Source: Desulfovibrio sp. TomC (GTDB taxonomy: Bacteria > Desulfobacterota > Desulfovibrionia > Desulfovibrionales > Desulfovibrionaceae). From it: DNA of 64,000 nucleotides. The position numbers and the translations under genes are program-made. Below the pieces are notes generated by a model. The model worked only from the letters and a program-made list of their open reading frames with translations. It did no database searches and was not told the origin of the DNA. The stretch lies in NCBI RefSeq assembly GCF_000801335.2, contig NZ_JSEH01000005.1, forward strand, positions 178,109-242,108, given 5' to 3'. This document shows, in pieces, positions 35,690 through 43,830 of the stretch (positions within the stretch are counted from its first letter, which is position 1; every line of letters begins with the position of its first letter).

Positions 35690-36922
35690 ATGGCCGGCCC
35701 CACCACATTTAATATCCTGATGTATTCCCACGACACCTATGGTCTGGGACACTTGCGTCGCACCATGGCCATTGCCGAGCATCTGCGCCATAGGGGCGTC
35801 AACATCCTGATCCTTACCGGCTCGCCCCTGGCCGGCCGCTACGAGATCCCCGAAGGCATCGACTACGTGCGTATTCCGGGCATGATCAAAAAGACCAATG
35901 AGGAATACCTCCCCCTTTCCATCAAGATCAACGCCCGCCACGCCTTGAATATCCGCCGCAACATCATCGTGGCCACGGCCAAGGCCTTCCAGCCCCACCT
36001 GTTTATCGTGGACAAAGCGCCCATGGGCCTTCGCCGCGAGGTGATCCCGACGCTCAAATGGCTCAAGCGCCGCCAGCCGCGCACCCGCACCATCCTCGGG
36101 CTTCGCGACGTCATGGACGACGCGGCCTCCACCATCCGGGAATGGCGGGAGAAGGGCGTCTACGAGGTCCTCGACCAGTACTATTCCGAGATCTGGGTCT
36201 ACGGAAACCAGGAACTCTACGACCCGGTGGTCGAATATGAAATTCCGGACAATATCAGCCGCAAAATGGTTTTTACCGGCTACATCCCGCGCCGGGTGCC
36301 GGCCCCCCAGGCCATGACGCCCATCCGGCGCGAGGAACGCCTCGGGCTGGCGGAAAAGCTCGTGGTGGTGACAACCGGCGGCGGCGGCGACGGCTATCCG
36401 CTCATGGACGCCTATCTGCGCATGTTGGAGGAGGGGGGCGGCCCGGAACACCGGGTCATCTTCGTCACCGGCCCGTTCATGCCCCGGCCCGAGCGCGAAC
36501 TGGTGGCCAAGCGCGCCGCCAAGGTCAAGGCCCGGTTCTACCATTTCTACCGGCGCATGGAGACGCTCATGGGGCTGGCCGACGCCATCGTGACCATGGG
36601 CGGCTACAACACCACCTGCGAAATCCTCTCCCAAGGCAAACCGTCCCTGGTGGTGCCCCGGGAGGTCCCCCGCCTGGAACAGCGCATCCGGGCCGAGGTC
36701 TTAAGCCGCCAGGGCCTGATCGAGTTTCTGCCCTGGGACGAACTCTGCGCCGACGGCATCCGTGAAAAACTCACCCGCCTCCTGGCCGATCCGCAGCCCT
36801 ACAAAGACGCCATGACCCGGTTTCCGTTCACCGGCCTGAAAATCATCTCCGAGCGGTTAAGCGTCTTTCGCCAGGAAGCCTGCCGTCCTGATGGCGGTAT
36901 CGACAGCCCCTCCAGTCGCTAG
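35690..36922 (+). CDS. Predicted glycosyltransferase (GT28/MurG-like)
   Basis: The 410-residue GT-B protein starts with ILMYSHDTYGLGHLRRTMAIAEHL, the glycine-rich HxxGHLRR N-terminal motif of this group. Later it has VVVTTGGGGDGYPLMDAYLRML and LADAIVTMGGYNTTCEILSQGKPSLVVPREVPRLEQ, the nucleotide-sugar region of GT28-type enzymes. It starts 4 bp after the sigma-54 activator, so the two are co-transcribed. It probably makes the same surface glycan as the deacetylase cluster. Confidence 0.85.
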   Translation: MAGPTTFNILMYSHDTYGLGHLRRTMAIAEHLRHRGVNILILTGSPLAGRYEIPEGIDYVRIPGMIKKTNEEYLPLSIKINARHALNIRRNIIVATAKAFQPHLFIVDKAPMGLRREVIPTLKWLKRRQPRTRTILGLRDVMDDAASTIREWREKGVYEVLDQYYSEIWVYGNQELYDPVVEYEIPDNISRKMVFTGYIPRRVPAPQAMTPIRREERLGLAEKLVVVTTGGGGDGYPLMDAYLRMLEEGGGPEHRVIFVTGPFMPRPERELVAKRAAKVKARFYHFYRRMETLMGLADAIVTMGGYNTTCEILSQGKPSLVVPREVPRLEQRIRAEVLSRQGLIEFLPWDELCADGIREKLTRLLADPQPYKDAMTRFPFTGLKIISERLSVFRQEACRPDGGIDSPSSR

Positions 36923-37539
36923 GCCATTCCCATTCCGGCATTCCACAACGCCCACAGCCCGAAGGCCATAAGCAGCGCTCCAAACACCCGGCGCAGGGTG
37001 CGTATGTGCGCCAGCAGCCTGTTGCGCAGCATCTTGCCGCCAAGGGCAATGGCCGCCCACCAGACCATGGCCCCGCCAAAAATCCCGGCCACCACCGCCG
37101 CCGCCTCGCCGCTTTGGGCCTCGGGCTGACCCAGGCCGAAGCCGGCGAAAATGGCCACAAAGGCCACGACGGTCATGGGATTGGTGAGCGTGAGCACAAA
37201 CGCCGAGGCAAAGGCCCCGGCATAACTGCCCTTACGGTCCGCCCGTGCCAGATCGGGCGGTTTGGTCAGCAGCAGACGCAGCCCCATGGCCACCAGGAAC
37301 AGGCCGCCGCCCCCCTGGAGCACGGCGGCGTGGGCAGCCAGAAAATCCGAGACAAACGTCAGCCCGAACGCGGCCACCGCCCCGTAAAACGCATCGGCCG
37401 CCGCCGCGCCCATGCCCGACAAGAGGCGCACCCGCAGCCCCCGGGACATGGCCCGGCCCAGACACAGCATCCCCACCGCCCCAAACGGCATGGCAATGAC
37501 CGCGCCGATGGTCGCACCCTTGAGAAAAAATCCGAGCAT
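36919..37539 (-). CDS. LysE-family amino-acid exporter-like protein
   Basis: The 206-residue six-helix membrane protein matches the LysE/RhtB exporter family: FLKGATIGAVIAMPFGAVGMLCLGRAMSRG at the start, ADAFYGAVAAFGL, and FVLTLTNPMTVVAFVAIFAGFG, the conserved NP helix. It overlaps the end of the convergent glycosyltransferase gene by 4 bp. The exported substrate is unknown. Confidence 0.88.
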   Translation of the reverse strand: MLGFFLKGATIGAVIAMPFGAVGMLCLGRAMSRGLRVRLLSGMGAAAADAFYGAVAAFGLTFVSDFLAAHAAVLQGGGGLFLVAMGLRLLLTKPPDLARADRKGSYAGAFASAFVLTLTNPMTVVAFVAIFAGFGLGQPEAQSGEAAAVVAGIFGGAMVWWAAIALGGKMLRNRLLAHIRTLRRVFGALLMAFGLWALWNAGMGMA

Positions 37540-38196
37540 GATCGTAGGATAGCGCGCCCGGGCACTTCGGGCGAGGCAGCCCGGCGTCGATTGTGCGTCG
37601 ATGGAACGACAGCGGGGGAGGGTGGCGAGGCGGAGGAGAGAACGAAGAGAGGAAAAGAGAAGATGCCTCCGGCGGCCAAAGGGGTGACCCCTTTGGAATC
37701 CCGCCTGGGGGGGGCGATTTGACTGGGGGCGTTGCTAGGTCGAGGGGCGGAAGTTGCGCAAGAAAAGACGGAAAGAGGCTGTGGCAGTTGGTGGTTGCGT
37801 TTGACGGGAGCCACCGTTGCCGTGGCCGGCCAAAGGGAGTGCCAACCCCTTGAAATCCCATCGGGGGCGGGGGGAGGGCGTTGGGAATCCCTTGGAAGCG
37901 AGGCAAGACGTGCCCCTGCCTTTGGTCGCCGAAAATTGCCAGGCACCGGAAACGCGCGGTTTGACTTCGGGAAATGTTCAGAATAAATGTCCCTCCCCCA
38001 TTGGTTCCGAAGGCGCGGGGCTTTGGAAAGGGCATTTGCGCGACGTTCCCCGGCTGTGGATTAACACGCTAAAATAAATCAAGAAATTGTTGCAGAGGAA
38101 TCTTGTTGGCGAGATGCCGACTGGATCTTCTTCTCTTTGAGCGTGCCATCCTGGACTTTGGGCAGGCAGTTGGCACGACGCGAACACGGAGCACAT
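37540..38196. other. 657-bp non-coding region with hairpin repeats
   Basis: It separates divergent lysE-like and yegD-like genes. Copy 3 of the hairpin repeat is at 37665-37696 and a degenerate copy in the same orientation at about 37827-37860 (GGCCAAAGGG ... CCCCTTGAAATCCC). The purine-rich lead (GGAGGAGAGAACGAAGAGAGG) is like that before the other copies. No gene is supported. Confidence 0.6.
37665..37696 (+). repeat. GCCTCCGGCGGCC hairpin repeat, copy 3
   Basis: The same 13-mer leads into stem CCAAAGGGG / CCCCTTTGG with loop TGA (37676-37696). Compared with copies 1 and 2 several stem positions have changed on both arms so that pairing is kept. Confidence 0.85.
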
Positions 38197-39486
38197 ATGG
38201 CGGCGGCTATTGGAATCGATTTTGGCACATCGAATTCTTCTGTTGGGTTGTTGAAAAACGGTCTTCCTTGCCTCGTCGAATTGGAAGACAACAGGCAGAC
38301 AATTCCAAGCGCCATTTTTTATGACACGGAAGAGAATGCCGTGTTGTTTGGCAATGAGGCGATCGCCTTGTACGTGAGCAGTTGCGAGGGGCGTTTCTTG
38401 CGATCGCTCAAGAGTATCCTGGGGAGCTCGCTCATCAATGAGTCGACAGAAGTCGGCTATAAAAATATTTTATTTAAAGATATCATCGTAAGTTTTATAG
38501 CACACTTGAAAAAGAGAGCTGAAGCCGCCGCCGGCCAAGCTGTCGAGAGCGTGGTCATGGGGCGGCCCGTTTGGTTCGTGGACGGCGACGAACAGGCCGA
38601 CGCGCTGGCCCAAGGTCATTTGGAGGAAATTGCCCGGAAAGCCGGGTTTCAACATATCATTTTCCAGTATGAACCAATAGCCGCGGCCCTTGATTATGAA
38701 CAGTCGGCGGCGCAGGAAGAGCTGGCCCTGATTGTCGATATCGGCGGCGGAACGTCTGATTTCTCGGTCGTCAGGGTGTCGCCGGACAGGCGAGGGCAGC
38801 GGGACAGGAAGCAAGACATCCTGGCCAACGCCGGCGTGCATATCGGCGGAACCGATTTGGACGTGAAGCTCAGTCTCGAACAAGTCATGCCGTTATTCGG
38901 CTACAGAACGCAGACCAGGAGCCTTTTCCCCGGCGATGCCATATTGGACGTGCCGGCAACCTATTACCGGGAACTGGCGACCTGGCATAAGATAGTGTTT
39001 TTATACAACAACAGAGCACTGCAAAGTGTAAAAAACATGCACTATCATGCCGCGCAGCAGGATCTGGTGGAACGGCTGGTCAGGATTATTCAAAAGCAGG
39101 ACGGGCATCGGTTGGCCAGCGACGTTGAAGCCGCAAAGATGATGCTTTCGGAACAGGATGCCGCGTCGATTGCCTTGAACTACGTGGAGAAGGGCCTTCG
39201 CGTCTCGGTTTCACGAAGCAGGTTTGAACGCAGCATTGAAAATGAAAAAGAACGGATTGTTGCGCAAATTCAAGAATGTCTCAAGCAAGCCGGCATTGCT
39301 GCTGCAAGTGTCCATACGCTCTTTATGACCGGCGGCTCTACGGCGATTCCGCGCATAGCCCAAGCATGCAGGCAGGCCGTGCCTGCGGCCCGGATCGTTG
39401 CCGGCAATCGATTCGGCAGCGTCGGCATGGGGCTGACCATTGATGCGGGAATCAAATTTGGAAAGGGAAACCAGGGGCATTGTTGA
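38197..39486 (+). CDS. Hsp70-family chaperone-like protein (YegD-like)
   Basis: The 429-residue protein has the actin/Hsp70 nucleotide-binding fold only. Seen: IGIDFGTSNSSVGLL (phosphate 1), VVMGRPVWF, FQYEPIAAALDYE, LIVDIGGGTSDFSVVRV (phosphate 2) and LFMTGGSTAIPRIA (adenosine). The order and length match E. coli YegD, a stand-alone Hsp70 relative of uncertain function, and there is no substrate-binding domain. The ATG at 38197 has GGAG 8 nt upstream. The gene is visibly lower in GC than its neighbours and stands alone, which suggests transfer. Confidence 0.85.
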   Translation: MAAAIGIDFGTSNSSVGLLKNGLPCLVELEDNRQTIPSAIFYDTEENAVLFGNEAIALYVSSCEGRFLRSLKSILGSSLINESTEVGYKNILFKDIIVSFIAHLKKRAEAAAGQAVESVVMGRPVWFVDGDEQADALAQGHLEEIARKAGFQHIIFQYEPIAAALDYEQSAAQEELALIVDIGGGTSDFSVVRVSPDRRGQRDRKQDILANAGVHIGGTDLDVKLSLEQVMPLFGYRTQTRSLFPGDAILDVPATYYRELATWHKIVFLYNNRALQSVKNMHYHAAQQDLVERLVRIIQKQDGHRLASDVEAAKMMLSEQDAASIALNYVEKGLRVSVSRSRFERSIENEKERIVAQIQECLKQAGIAAASVHTLFMTGGSTAIPRIAQACRQAVPAARIVAGNRFGSVGMGLTIDAGIKFGKGNQGHC

Positions 39487-39697
39487 GCGCAGCCGGCCCA
39501 AGCGTTTCTTTGCCCGCGTTGGCGTAGGCGGGCCGCGGCCGTTCCCGGCTCGTCCGACCAATATGCCCAACCGTGGTTATGGCCAACCCTGCTCACTCAC
39601 GCCCCGACACTTCTCTTTCCGTCTGGGCCGGAGGCGGCATTTTGGGGGGCCGCTCCGGGCACGGCGGCCGGCCGACCCCGGCCGCGGCCCCGAAGCC

Positions 39698-40210
39698 TCA
39701 CAGCAAGGCGGCGTAGGCCCCGGTTTCGCGCTCAAAGCCGAGCAGATCGATGTCCGCCGTCTTGATGCCGCAGGCCCCGAGCAGGCCGTGCATCTGGCCC
39801 CGGTGGTGGGTCTGGTGGTTGAAGAAATGGCTGATGCAGACGGCCAGCGGCAGGGCCATGGGCCTGCCGTCGGTGGTGGTGAAGGCCAGGGTGTCGCCAA
39901 GGCTGGCCGGGTCAAGGGCGCGGAAAAAGGCGATAGTCCGGTCTTCTTCGACGACGCGGGCGGCGGCCAGTGCGGGCAGGGCGGCATAGGGCACGGCGTC
40001 CACGGACGGGACCGGCGCTCCCTGGCCGGTAAACCGGGTGAGCCACAGCCGGTCGGCCAGGACCAGATGGTTGGCAATGGCCAGGATGGACCCGAAATTG
40101 ACGGCCGAGGTCGCCGTGAGTTGTTCGGGCGAAAGCTTGTTAAGCTCAGCGGCAAGGCGGGCATTGGCCCAGCGGTTGTACAGGGCCTGGGTGAGAAACA
40201 GGTTTTTCAT
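39698..40210 (-). CDS. DinB-family protein
   Basis: The 170-residue four-helix bundle protein has the three expected metal-ligand histidines: ILAIANHLVLADRLW (helix 2) and FFNHQTHHRGQMHGLL (helix 4). The family includes damage-inducible DinB and thiol transferases that use bacillithiol or mycothiol; the role here is unknown. The ATG at 40210 gives the typical MKNLFLTQALYNRWAN start. It stands alone. Confidence 0.88.
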   Translation of the reverse strand: MKNLFLTQALYNRWANARLAAELNKLSPEQLTATSAVNFGSILAIANHLVLADRLWLTRFTGQGAPVPSVDAVPYAALPALAAARVVEEDRTIAFFRALDPASLGDTLAFTTTDGRPMALPLAVCISHFFNHQTHHRGQMHGLLGACGIKTADIDLLGFERETGAYAALL

Positions 40211-40320
40211 GGGTGCAGCTCCTGTGTGCGCCCCTGGCCTCTTGGCCAAGAGGGCAGGCCCATTTAGACCTTGGCCTCGGGCAATGTCCAGATCCGGAGC
40301 CGGGGAACGAACGGAAAACG

Positions 40321-40350
40321 CCGCCCCGGTAACCGTGGTTCCCGGGGCGG
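40321..40350 (-). terminator. Rho-independent terminator of the otr / cytochrome b operon
   Basis: A 9-bp GC stem, CCGCCCCGG (40321-40329) with CCGGGGCGG (40342-40350), has a 12-nt loop and, read on the minus strand, TTTT just after it. It lies 43 bp after the cytochrome b stop. Confidence 0.65.
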
Positions 40351-40392
40351 CGACAGGTCAATCAGTCAAACCAATCTAGCCAGGCCAAGCGG

Positions 40393-41037
40393 TCAGGCCG
40401 TCCGCTTCTCCCATTCTTCCGGCTTTTCGGCCTGGACGTCTTCCCAACCTGTGCACATGGCCGTGATGTGGGCCAGGGGCGTGTGCCCGGTGGTGGTCAT
40501 GTAGACGTGGACCACCAGGAAGGCCAGGATGGCAAACGCGCCGATGAGATGGGCCAGGGCCACGCCCGAAAGCCCGAGGCCGCCAAGGCCCAGGGCGGCC
40601 CAGTCGTTGTAGAGATAGTAGAGCAGCCCCGTGACCATCATAAACGGCAGCAGCGCGGCAGCCAGCGCCAGATAGGTCAGGCGTTGGAGCGGATTGTGCT
40701 TGGCGTCGGGCGTCTTGGGGCAGGGATGGGGCTGGCCGAGGAAGATGCCGTAGCCGTAGTAGCGCACCACGGCGAACATCTTTTTCGTCGTCGGCACGTA
40801 CTGCTTCCATTCCCCGGTGGTGGCGATCCAGAAGACGAAGAAGGCAAAGGCCACGAGCCAGGTCACGCCCAGGGCCGAGTGGACGGCCACGGCCCGCTTG
40901 TAGCCAAGGAGCGAAAACGTGCCGTGGACCTCGAAGCCGGTGGCGGCCAGGGCGAGGATCAACGCCGCCTGCAGCCAGTGCCAGAAACGCTCGTAGCGGG
41001 TGTAGAGATAGAACTTGCCGGTGGTGTTGTCGCTCAT
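40393..41037 (-). CDS. Di-heme cytochrome b, membrane partner of the octaheme cytochrome
   Basis: The 214-residue four-helix membrane protein matches the cytochrome b561 / Ni-Fe hydrogenase-type b subunits. It has YTRYERFWHWLQAALILALAATGFEVHG, VAVHSALGVTWLVAFAFF, and a C-terminal ALAHLIGAFAILAFLVVHVYMTTTGHTPLAH, with histidines at the heme-ligand positions. The ATG at 41037 overlaps the octaheme cytochrome stop (41034) as ATGA. It probably connects the menaquinone pool to the periplasmic octaheme protein. Confidence 0.9.
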   Translation of the reverse strand: MSDNTTGKFYLYTRYERFWHWLQAALILALAATGFEVHGTFSLLGYKRAVAVHSALGVTWLVAFAFFVFWIATTGEWKQYVPTTKKMFAVVRYYGYGIFLGQPHPCPKTPDAKHNPLQRLTYLALAAALLPFMMVTGLLYYLYNDWAALGLGGLGLSGVALAHLIGAFAILAFLVVHVYMTTTGHTPLAHITAMCTGWEDVQAEKPEEWEKRTA

Positions 41038-42704
41038 TGTCCCTTCCTCCTGGCGCTGGAAACCATACGCCCGATGCCGTGGCCGATGACGGCCAGCAGG
41101 GCGGCGATGACTGCTCCCCAGCCCACCATGGTCACGCCGGCATGGACGTCGCGGCCCGGGATGTAGACCCCGGGCAGGCCCTTGAGCCGACCCTCGACGC
41201 TGTGGCAGGAATCGCAGGCCACGACCTGATCCTTGGGGGCCACCATGTGGGTGATGGGGAAGAAGTATTCCGTCTCGACGAAGCCGACCTCGCCGGAAAA
41301 GGGCAGATCGACATAGTGCATGCCCGAAACAATGGCCCGCTTCCAATCGTAGTTGGCCCAGTAGGCTTCCGAGTCCTTGGGACCGAACAGATGCGGGATG
41401 ACCAGGGTGGCGTTGACCGGATCAAAGGGCTGCTTTCCGGTATGGCGCTTAAAGGGCATGATCCTCGCCTTGGGGTCGTCCGGCGAACCGGCCGGATGGT
41501 TGAGGCTGAGCAGCTTTGACGGGTCCACCGTGTCGGTCACGAGCATGTTGCTCATGGCTCCGTTAAACCAGTAATAGACCGGCTCCACGTTCTTTTCCCA
41601 GACAAAGTCGCCCTTCTTGGTGTCGTAGACCGGCTTGCCGTAGGGACCCTGCTTCTTAAAGGGCTTGCCCTCGGCGTTCATCTTGCCGGCAGTGGACCAG
41701 TCCCAGCTCATCTTGGTGGGCAGCACCCGGGCGAATTCCGGGATATGGCAGGTCTGGCAGGCCACCTTGTCGGTGTGGTCGTTGGCCTTGGCGTTGGTCT
41801 TGTGGGGCTTTTGGCCATGGCAGGATTCGCAGGCGATCTTCGAGGCCAGATCGGCTTCGGTCAGGCTGATGCGTTCGGCCGTAGCCGGCGAGGTGTACAG
41901 CCGCCCGGCAATCTGGTGGTCCTTGGTGGTGTGGCAGCGCTGGCAGGTGAAGTTGAGCCCCTCGGCGTCCATGTGCACGTCGAGCGACTTTTTGGGCATC
42001 CCCATGGAACTGTCCAGGTCGCCGTGCTTCACGCCGTCGCCGCCGCCGCCGTAAAAGTGGCAGGCACCGCAGTTTTGCCGGTCGGGCCGGCCCACCTTGG
42101 CCACGATCTTCTTGTAGTCCGGCGGCAGATAGGTCTTGCCGTCTTCCGGGAAGAGCGTCGGTTCGGTCACCGGATAGCCGGCCTTGGTCGGGAACTTCTC
42201 GTAGGTGTGGGTGGTGTCGTGGCAGGCCAGGCAGTCGATGCGGTTTTTTGCCGTGAAATCAAAGGTCTTGTCCTTCCAGCCGTAGCCGATGTGGCACGAG
42301 GTGCAGCGCGGCTCGTTGGAGGGGACGGCGATGCAGAAGTTGTTGATGGTCTTGCCGTACTTGCCCATGGACTTGCCGTCGCCGCAGTCCGGACAGATCC
42401 AGGTCCAGTGGATGGAATGCTGGATCTGGTCCGCCGCCATCTGGTGGCAGGACAGGCAGGCGGCGGTCACCTCTTCGGGCTTGGCGAACTCTTTCTGCAA
42501 GGCCTCGAATTTGGAGTGATCCGCCGTGGTCCAGCGTGCGCCCGGAGCCTGGGTGGCGCTCCGGGCCAGCCGGCGTCCCGGGGCCTTGTCGGCCTCGTTC
42601 TCGGTTTCGGCCGCTCCAAGCAGCCCGGGCGCGGCCGCAAAAAGGAGCGCGGCCACGATGGCCAGTCCCCCGAAACAATATCCTGGTCGCGTGCACAGTC
42701 GCAT
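41034..42704 (-). CDS. Octaheme c-type cytochrome, tetrathionate reductase (Otr) family
   Basis: The 556-residue protein has a signal sequence (residues 1-32), eight CxxCH heme sites (CLSCH 83, CTSCH 134, CLACH 158, CGACH 212, CQRCH 254, CESCH 292, CQTCH 316, CDSCH 497) and a C-terminal membrane helix. An extra CPDCGDGKSMGK segment lies between the first and second sites, near where Otr has its lysine-ligated heme. Otr of Shewanella reduces tetrathionate, nitrite and hydroxylamine in vitro. The start is the ATG preceded by GGAGGAGGAA. The cytochrome b gene overlaps its 3' end, which suggests a quinol-coupled periplasmic reductase or oxidase. Confidence 0.92.
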   Translation of the reverse strand: MRLCTRPGYCFGGLAIVAALLFAAAPGLLGAAETENEADKAPGRRLARSATQAPGARWTTADHSKFEALQKEFAKPEEVTAACLSCHQMAADQIQHSIHWTWICPDCGDGKSMGKYGKTINNFCIAVPSNEPRCTSCHIGYGWKDKTFDFTAKNRIDCLACHDTTHTYEKFPTKAGYPVTEPTLFPEDGKTYLPPDYKKIVAKVGRPDRQNCGACHFYGGGGDGVKHGDLDSSMGMPKKSLDVHMDAEGLNFTCQRCHTTKDHQIAGRLYTSPATAERISLTEADLASKIACESCHGQKPHKTNAKANDHTDKVACQTCHIPEFARVLPTKMSWDWSTAGKMNAEGKPFKKQGPYGKPVYDTKKGDFVWEKNVEPVYYWFNGAMSNMLVTDTVDPSKLLSLNHPAGSPDDPKARIMPFKRHTGKQPFDPVNATLVIPHLFGPKDSEAYWANYDWKRAIVSGMHYVDLPFSGEVGFVETEYFFPITHMVAPKDQVVACDSCHSVEGRLKGLPGVYIPGRDVHAGVTMVGWGAVIAALLAVIGHGIGRMVSSARRKGQ

Positions 42705-42952
42705 GTTCCTCCTCCTTCCCGGCCCGGGTGTGACGGACGGGGCGGACGCGCAGCCTGCGAAAGGCCGCGCGTCCTGGTTTCGTGAGGAACAGCAGGGACC
42801 GTGCCAGATCGCTCTTTCCGAGTATGCGTTTGTGGCCCTGTAATTATTGGAGATTATGGATGGTGGTAGTGCGAAGACGGGGATGTTGCTCGTCAAGTGC
42901 GCAAATATTTGAACAGTTGACTGTGCAATTGGTTAATCGTTGGGCTGCAAAA

Positions 42953-42976
42953 AGCCGGCGGCCGAAACCGCCGGCT
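42953..42976 (-). terminator. Rho-independent terminator of the glycine-zipper gene
   Basis: A perfect 9-bp stem AGCCGGCGG / CCGCCGGCT with a 6-nt loop is followed on the minus strand by a T5 run (42949-42953). It lies 26 bp after the stop of the gene at 43003. Confidence 0.8.
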
Positions 42977-43002
42977 GGCATGGTCTCTGGACGGTCAGGC
43001 GG

Positions 43003-43239
43003 CTAGTAGCCGCGTTTTTCCTGCTGGTTGCCGATCAGGCCGCCGGCGATGCCGCCCAGGGCGCCGCCGATGCCGGCCCCAATGCCGGCGTTGCCGCCGG
43101 ACAAGGCCCCGATAGCCGCGCCGGCTCCGGCGCCCAGGGCCGCGCCGGACAGCGCGCCCTGCTGGGTCTTGGTCATATTGGTGCAGCCAAGGCTGCCGAC
43201 AAGGGCCAGCGCTGCGACTGCGATGGACAGGCGTTTCAT
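43003..43239 (-). CDS. Glycine-zipper lipoprotein
   Basis: The 78-residue protein has a lipobox-type signal (ALVGSLGC, Cys19) and a long Gly/Ala-rich zipper (GAALGAGAGAAIGALSGGNAGIGAGIGGALGGIAGGLIG) as in YMGG-type outer-membrane-associated proteins. A short basic tail follows (NQQEKRGY). It has GGAGG before the ATG. It may share a transcript with the exported protein upstream (43255). Confidence 0.85.
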   Translation of the reverse strand: MKRLSIAVAALALVGSLGCTNMTKTQQGALSGAALGAGAGAAIGALSGGNAGIGAGIGGALGGIAGGLIGNQQEKRGY

Positions 43240-43254
43240 GATTGCCTCCTTCGG

Positions 43255-43629
43255 CTAGAGGTTGCCGGCCTTGGGCTTGGCCAATTCATACCACATGACT
43301 TCCACCACCGGACGGGCCAGCTTGTCCGGGTTGGCTGCATACCACTTGTCGATGGCCGCGGCCATCTCATCAAAATTATAGGCGCTCAGGCCCTTGCACC
43401 AGACCGTGATGGTGGTCTTTGGGGGGGGCGTTTGGCCCTGCACTTCCTGTTCAAGCTCGATAATGGTGGCCGCACCAAGCAGAAACGACTTGCGCTCCTG
43501 GGGCGAGGATTTGACCCAATGTTCGCCGGTGACCACCGGGATCTCATAGTCCGTCGCCAAGGCCGGCATCGCCATGAACAAGGCCAGAACCAGCCCGCCA
43601 AGGAGAAGCCACAGGGATTTCCGATGCAT
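43255..43629 (-). CDS. Exported protein, possibly Rap1a/Tai-immunity-like
   Basis: The 124-residue protein has a clear signal peptide (LWLLLGGLVLALFMAMPALA). The mature part has HWVKSSPQERKSFLLGAATIIELEQE and WCKGLSAYNFDEMAAAIDKWYAANPDKLARPVVEVMWYEL. The pattern of a W/K-rich start, LLGA helix and an NPD-L-PVVEVMW end resembles the Rap1a/Tai immunity family, but this is tentative. It has GGAGG before the ATG and stands 15 bp upstream of the glycine-zipper gene. Confidence 0.7.
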   Translation of the reverse strand: MHRKSLWLLLGGLVLALFMAMPALATDYEIPVVTGEHWVKSSPQERKSFLLGAATIIELEQEVQGQTPPPKTTITVWCKGLSAYNFDEMAAAIDKWYAANPDKLARPVVEVMWYELAKPKAGNL

Positions 43630-43830
43630 GAGTGCCTCCTTTTTGCAGTCAGTAGACATTTTCAACTATAAGTCTTCCCGCAACCATGTGCAATATGGTC
43701 GGAAGATTCCTTCAAGTTAATGTGGGAAATATGGGAAAATAGCAAGCGCAAGGGCCTGCCCGGAGGCTCCCGGCGAAAGCCCTCTTGCCCAAAATGCGCC
43801 TCAGGGCTAAGGCCTTCCCCGAGGACGCCT

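Noticed and set aside
38171..38186. TTGGCACGACGCGAAC before the YegD-like gene resembles a -24 element
   Set aside because: There is no TTGC at the required 12-bp distance, so it does not make a -24/-12 pair.
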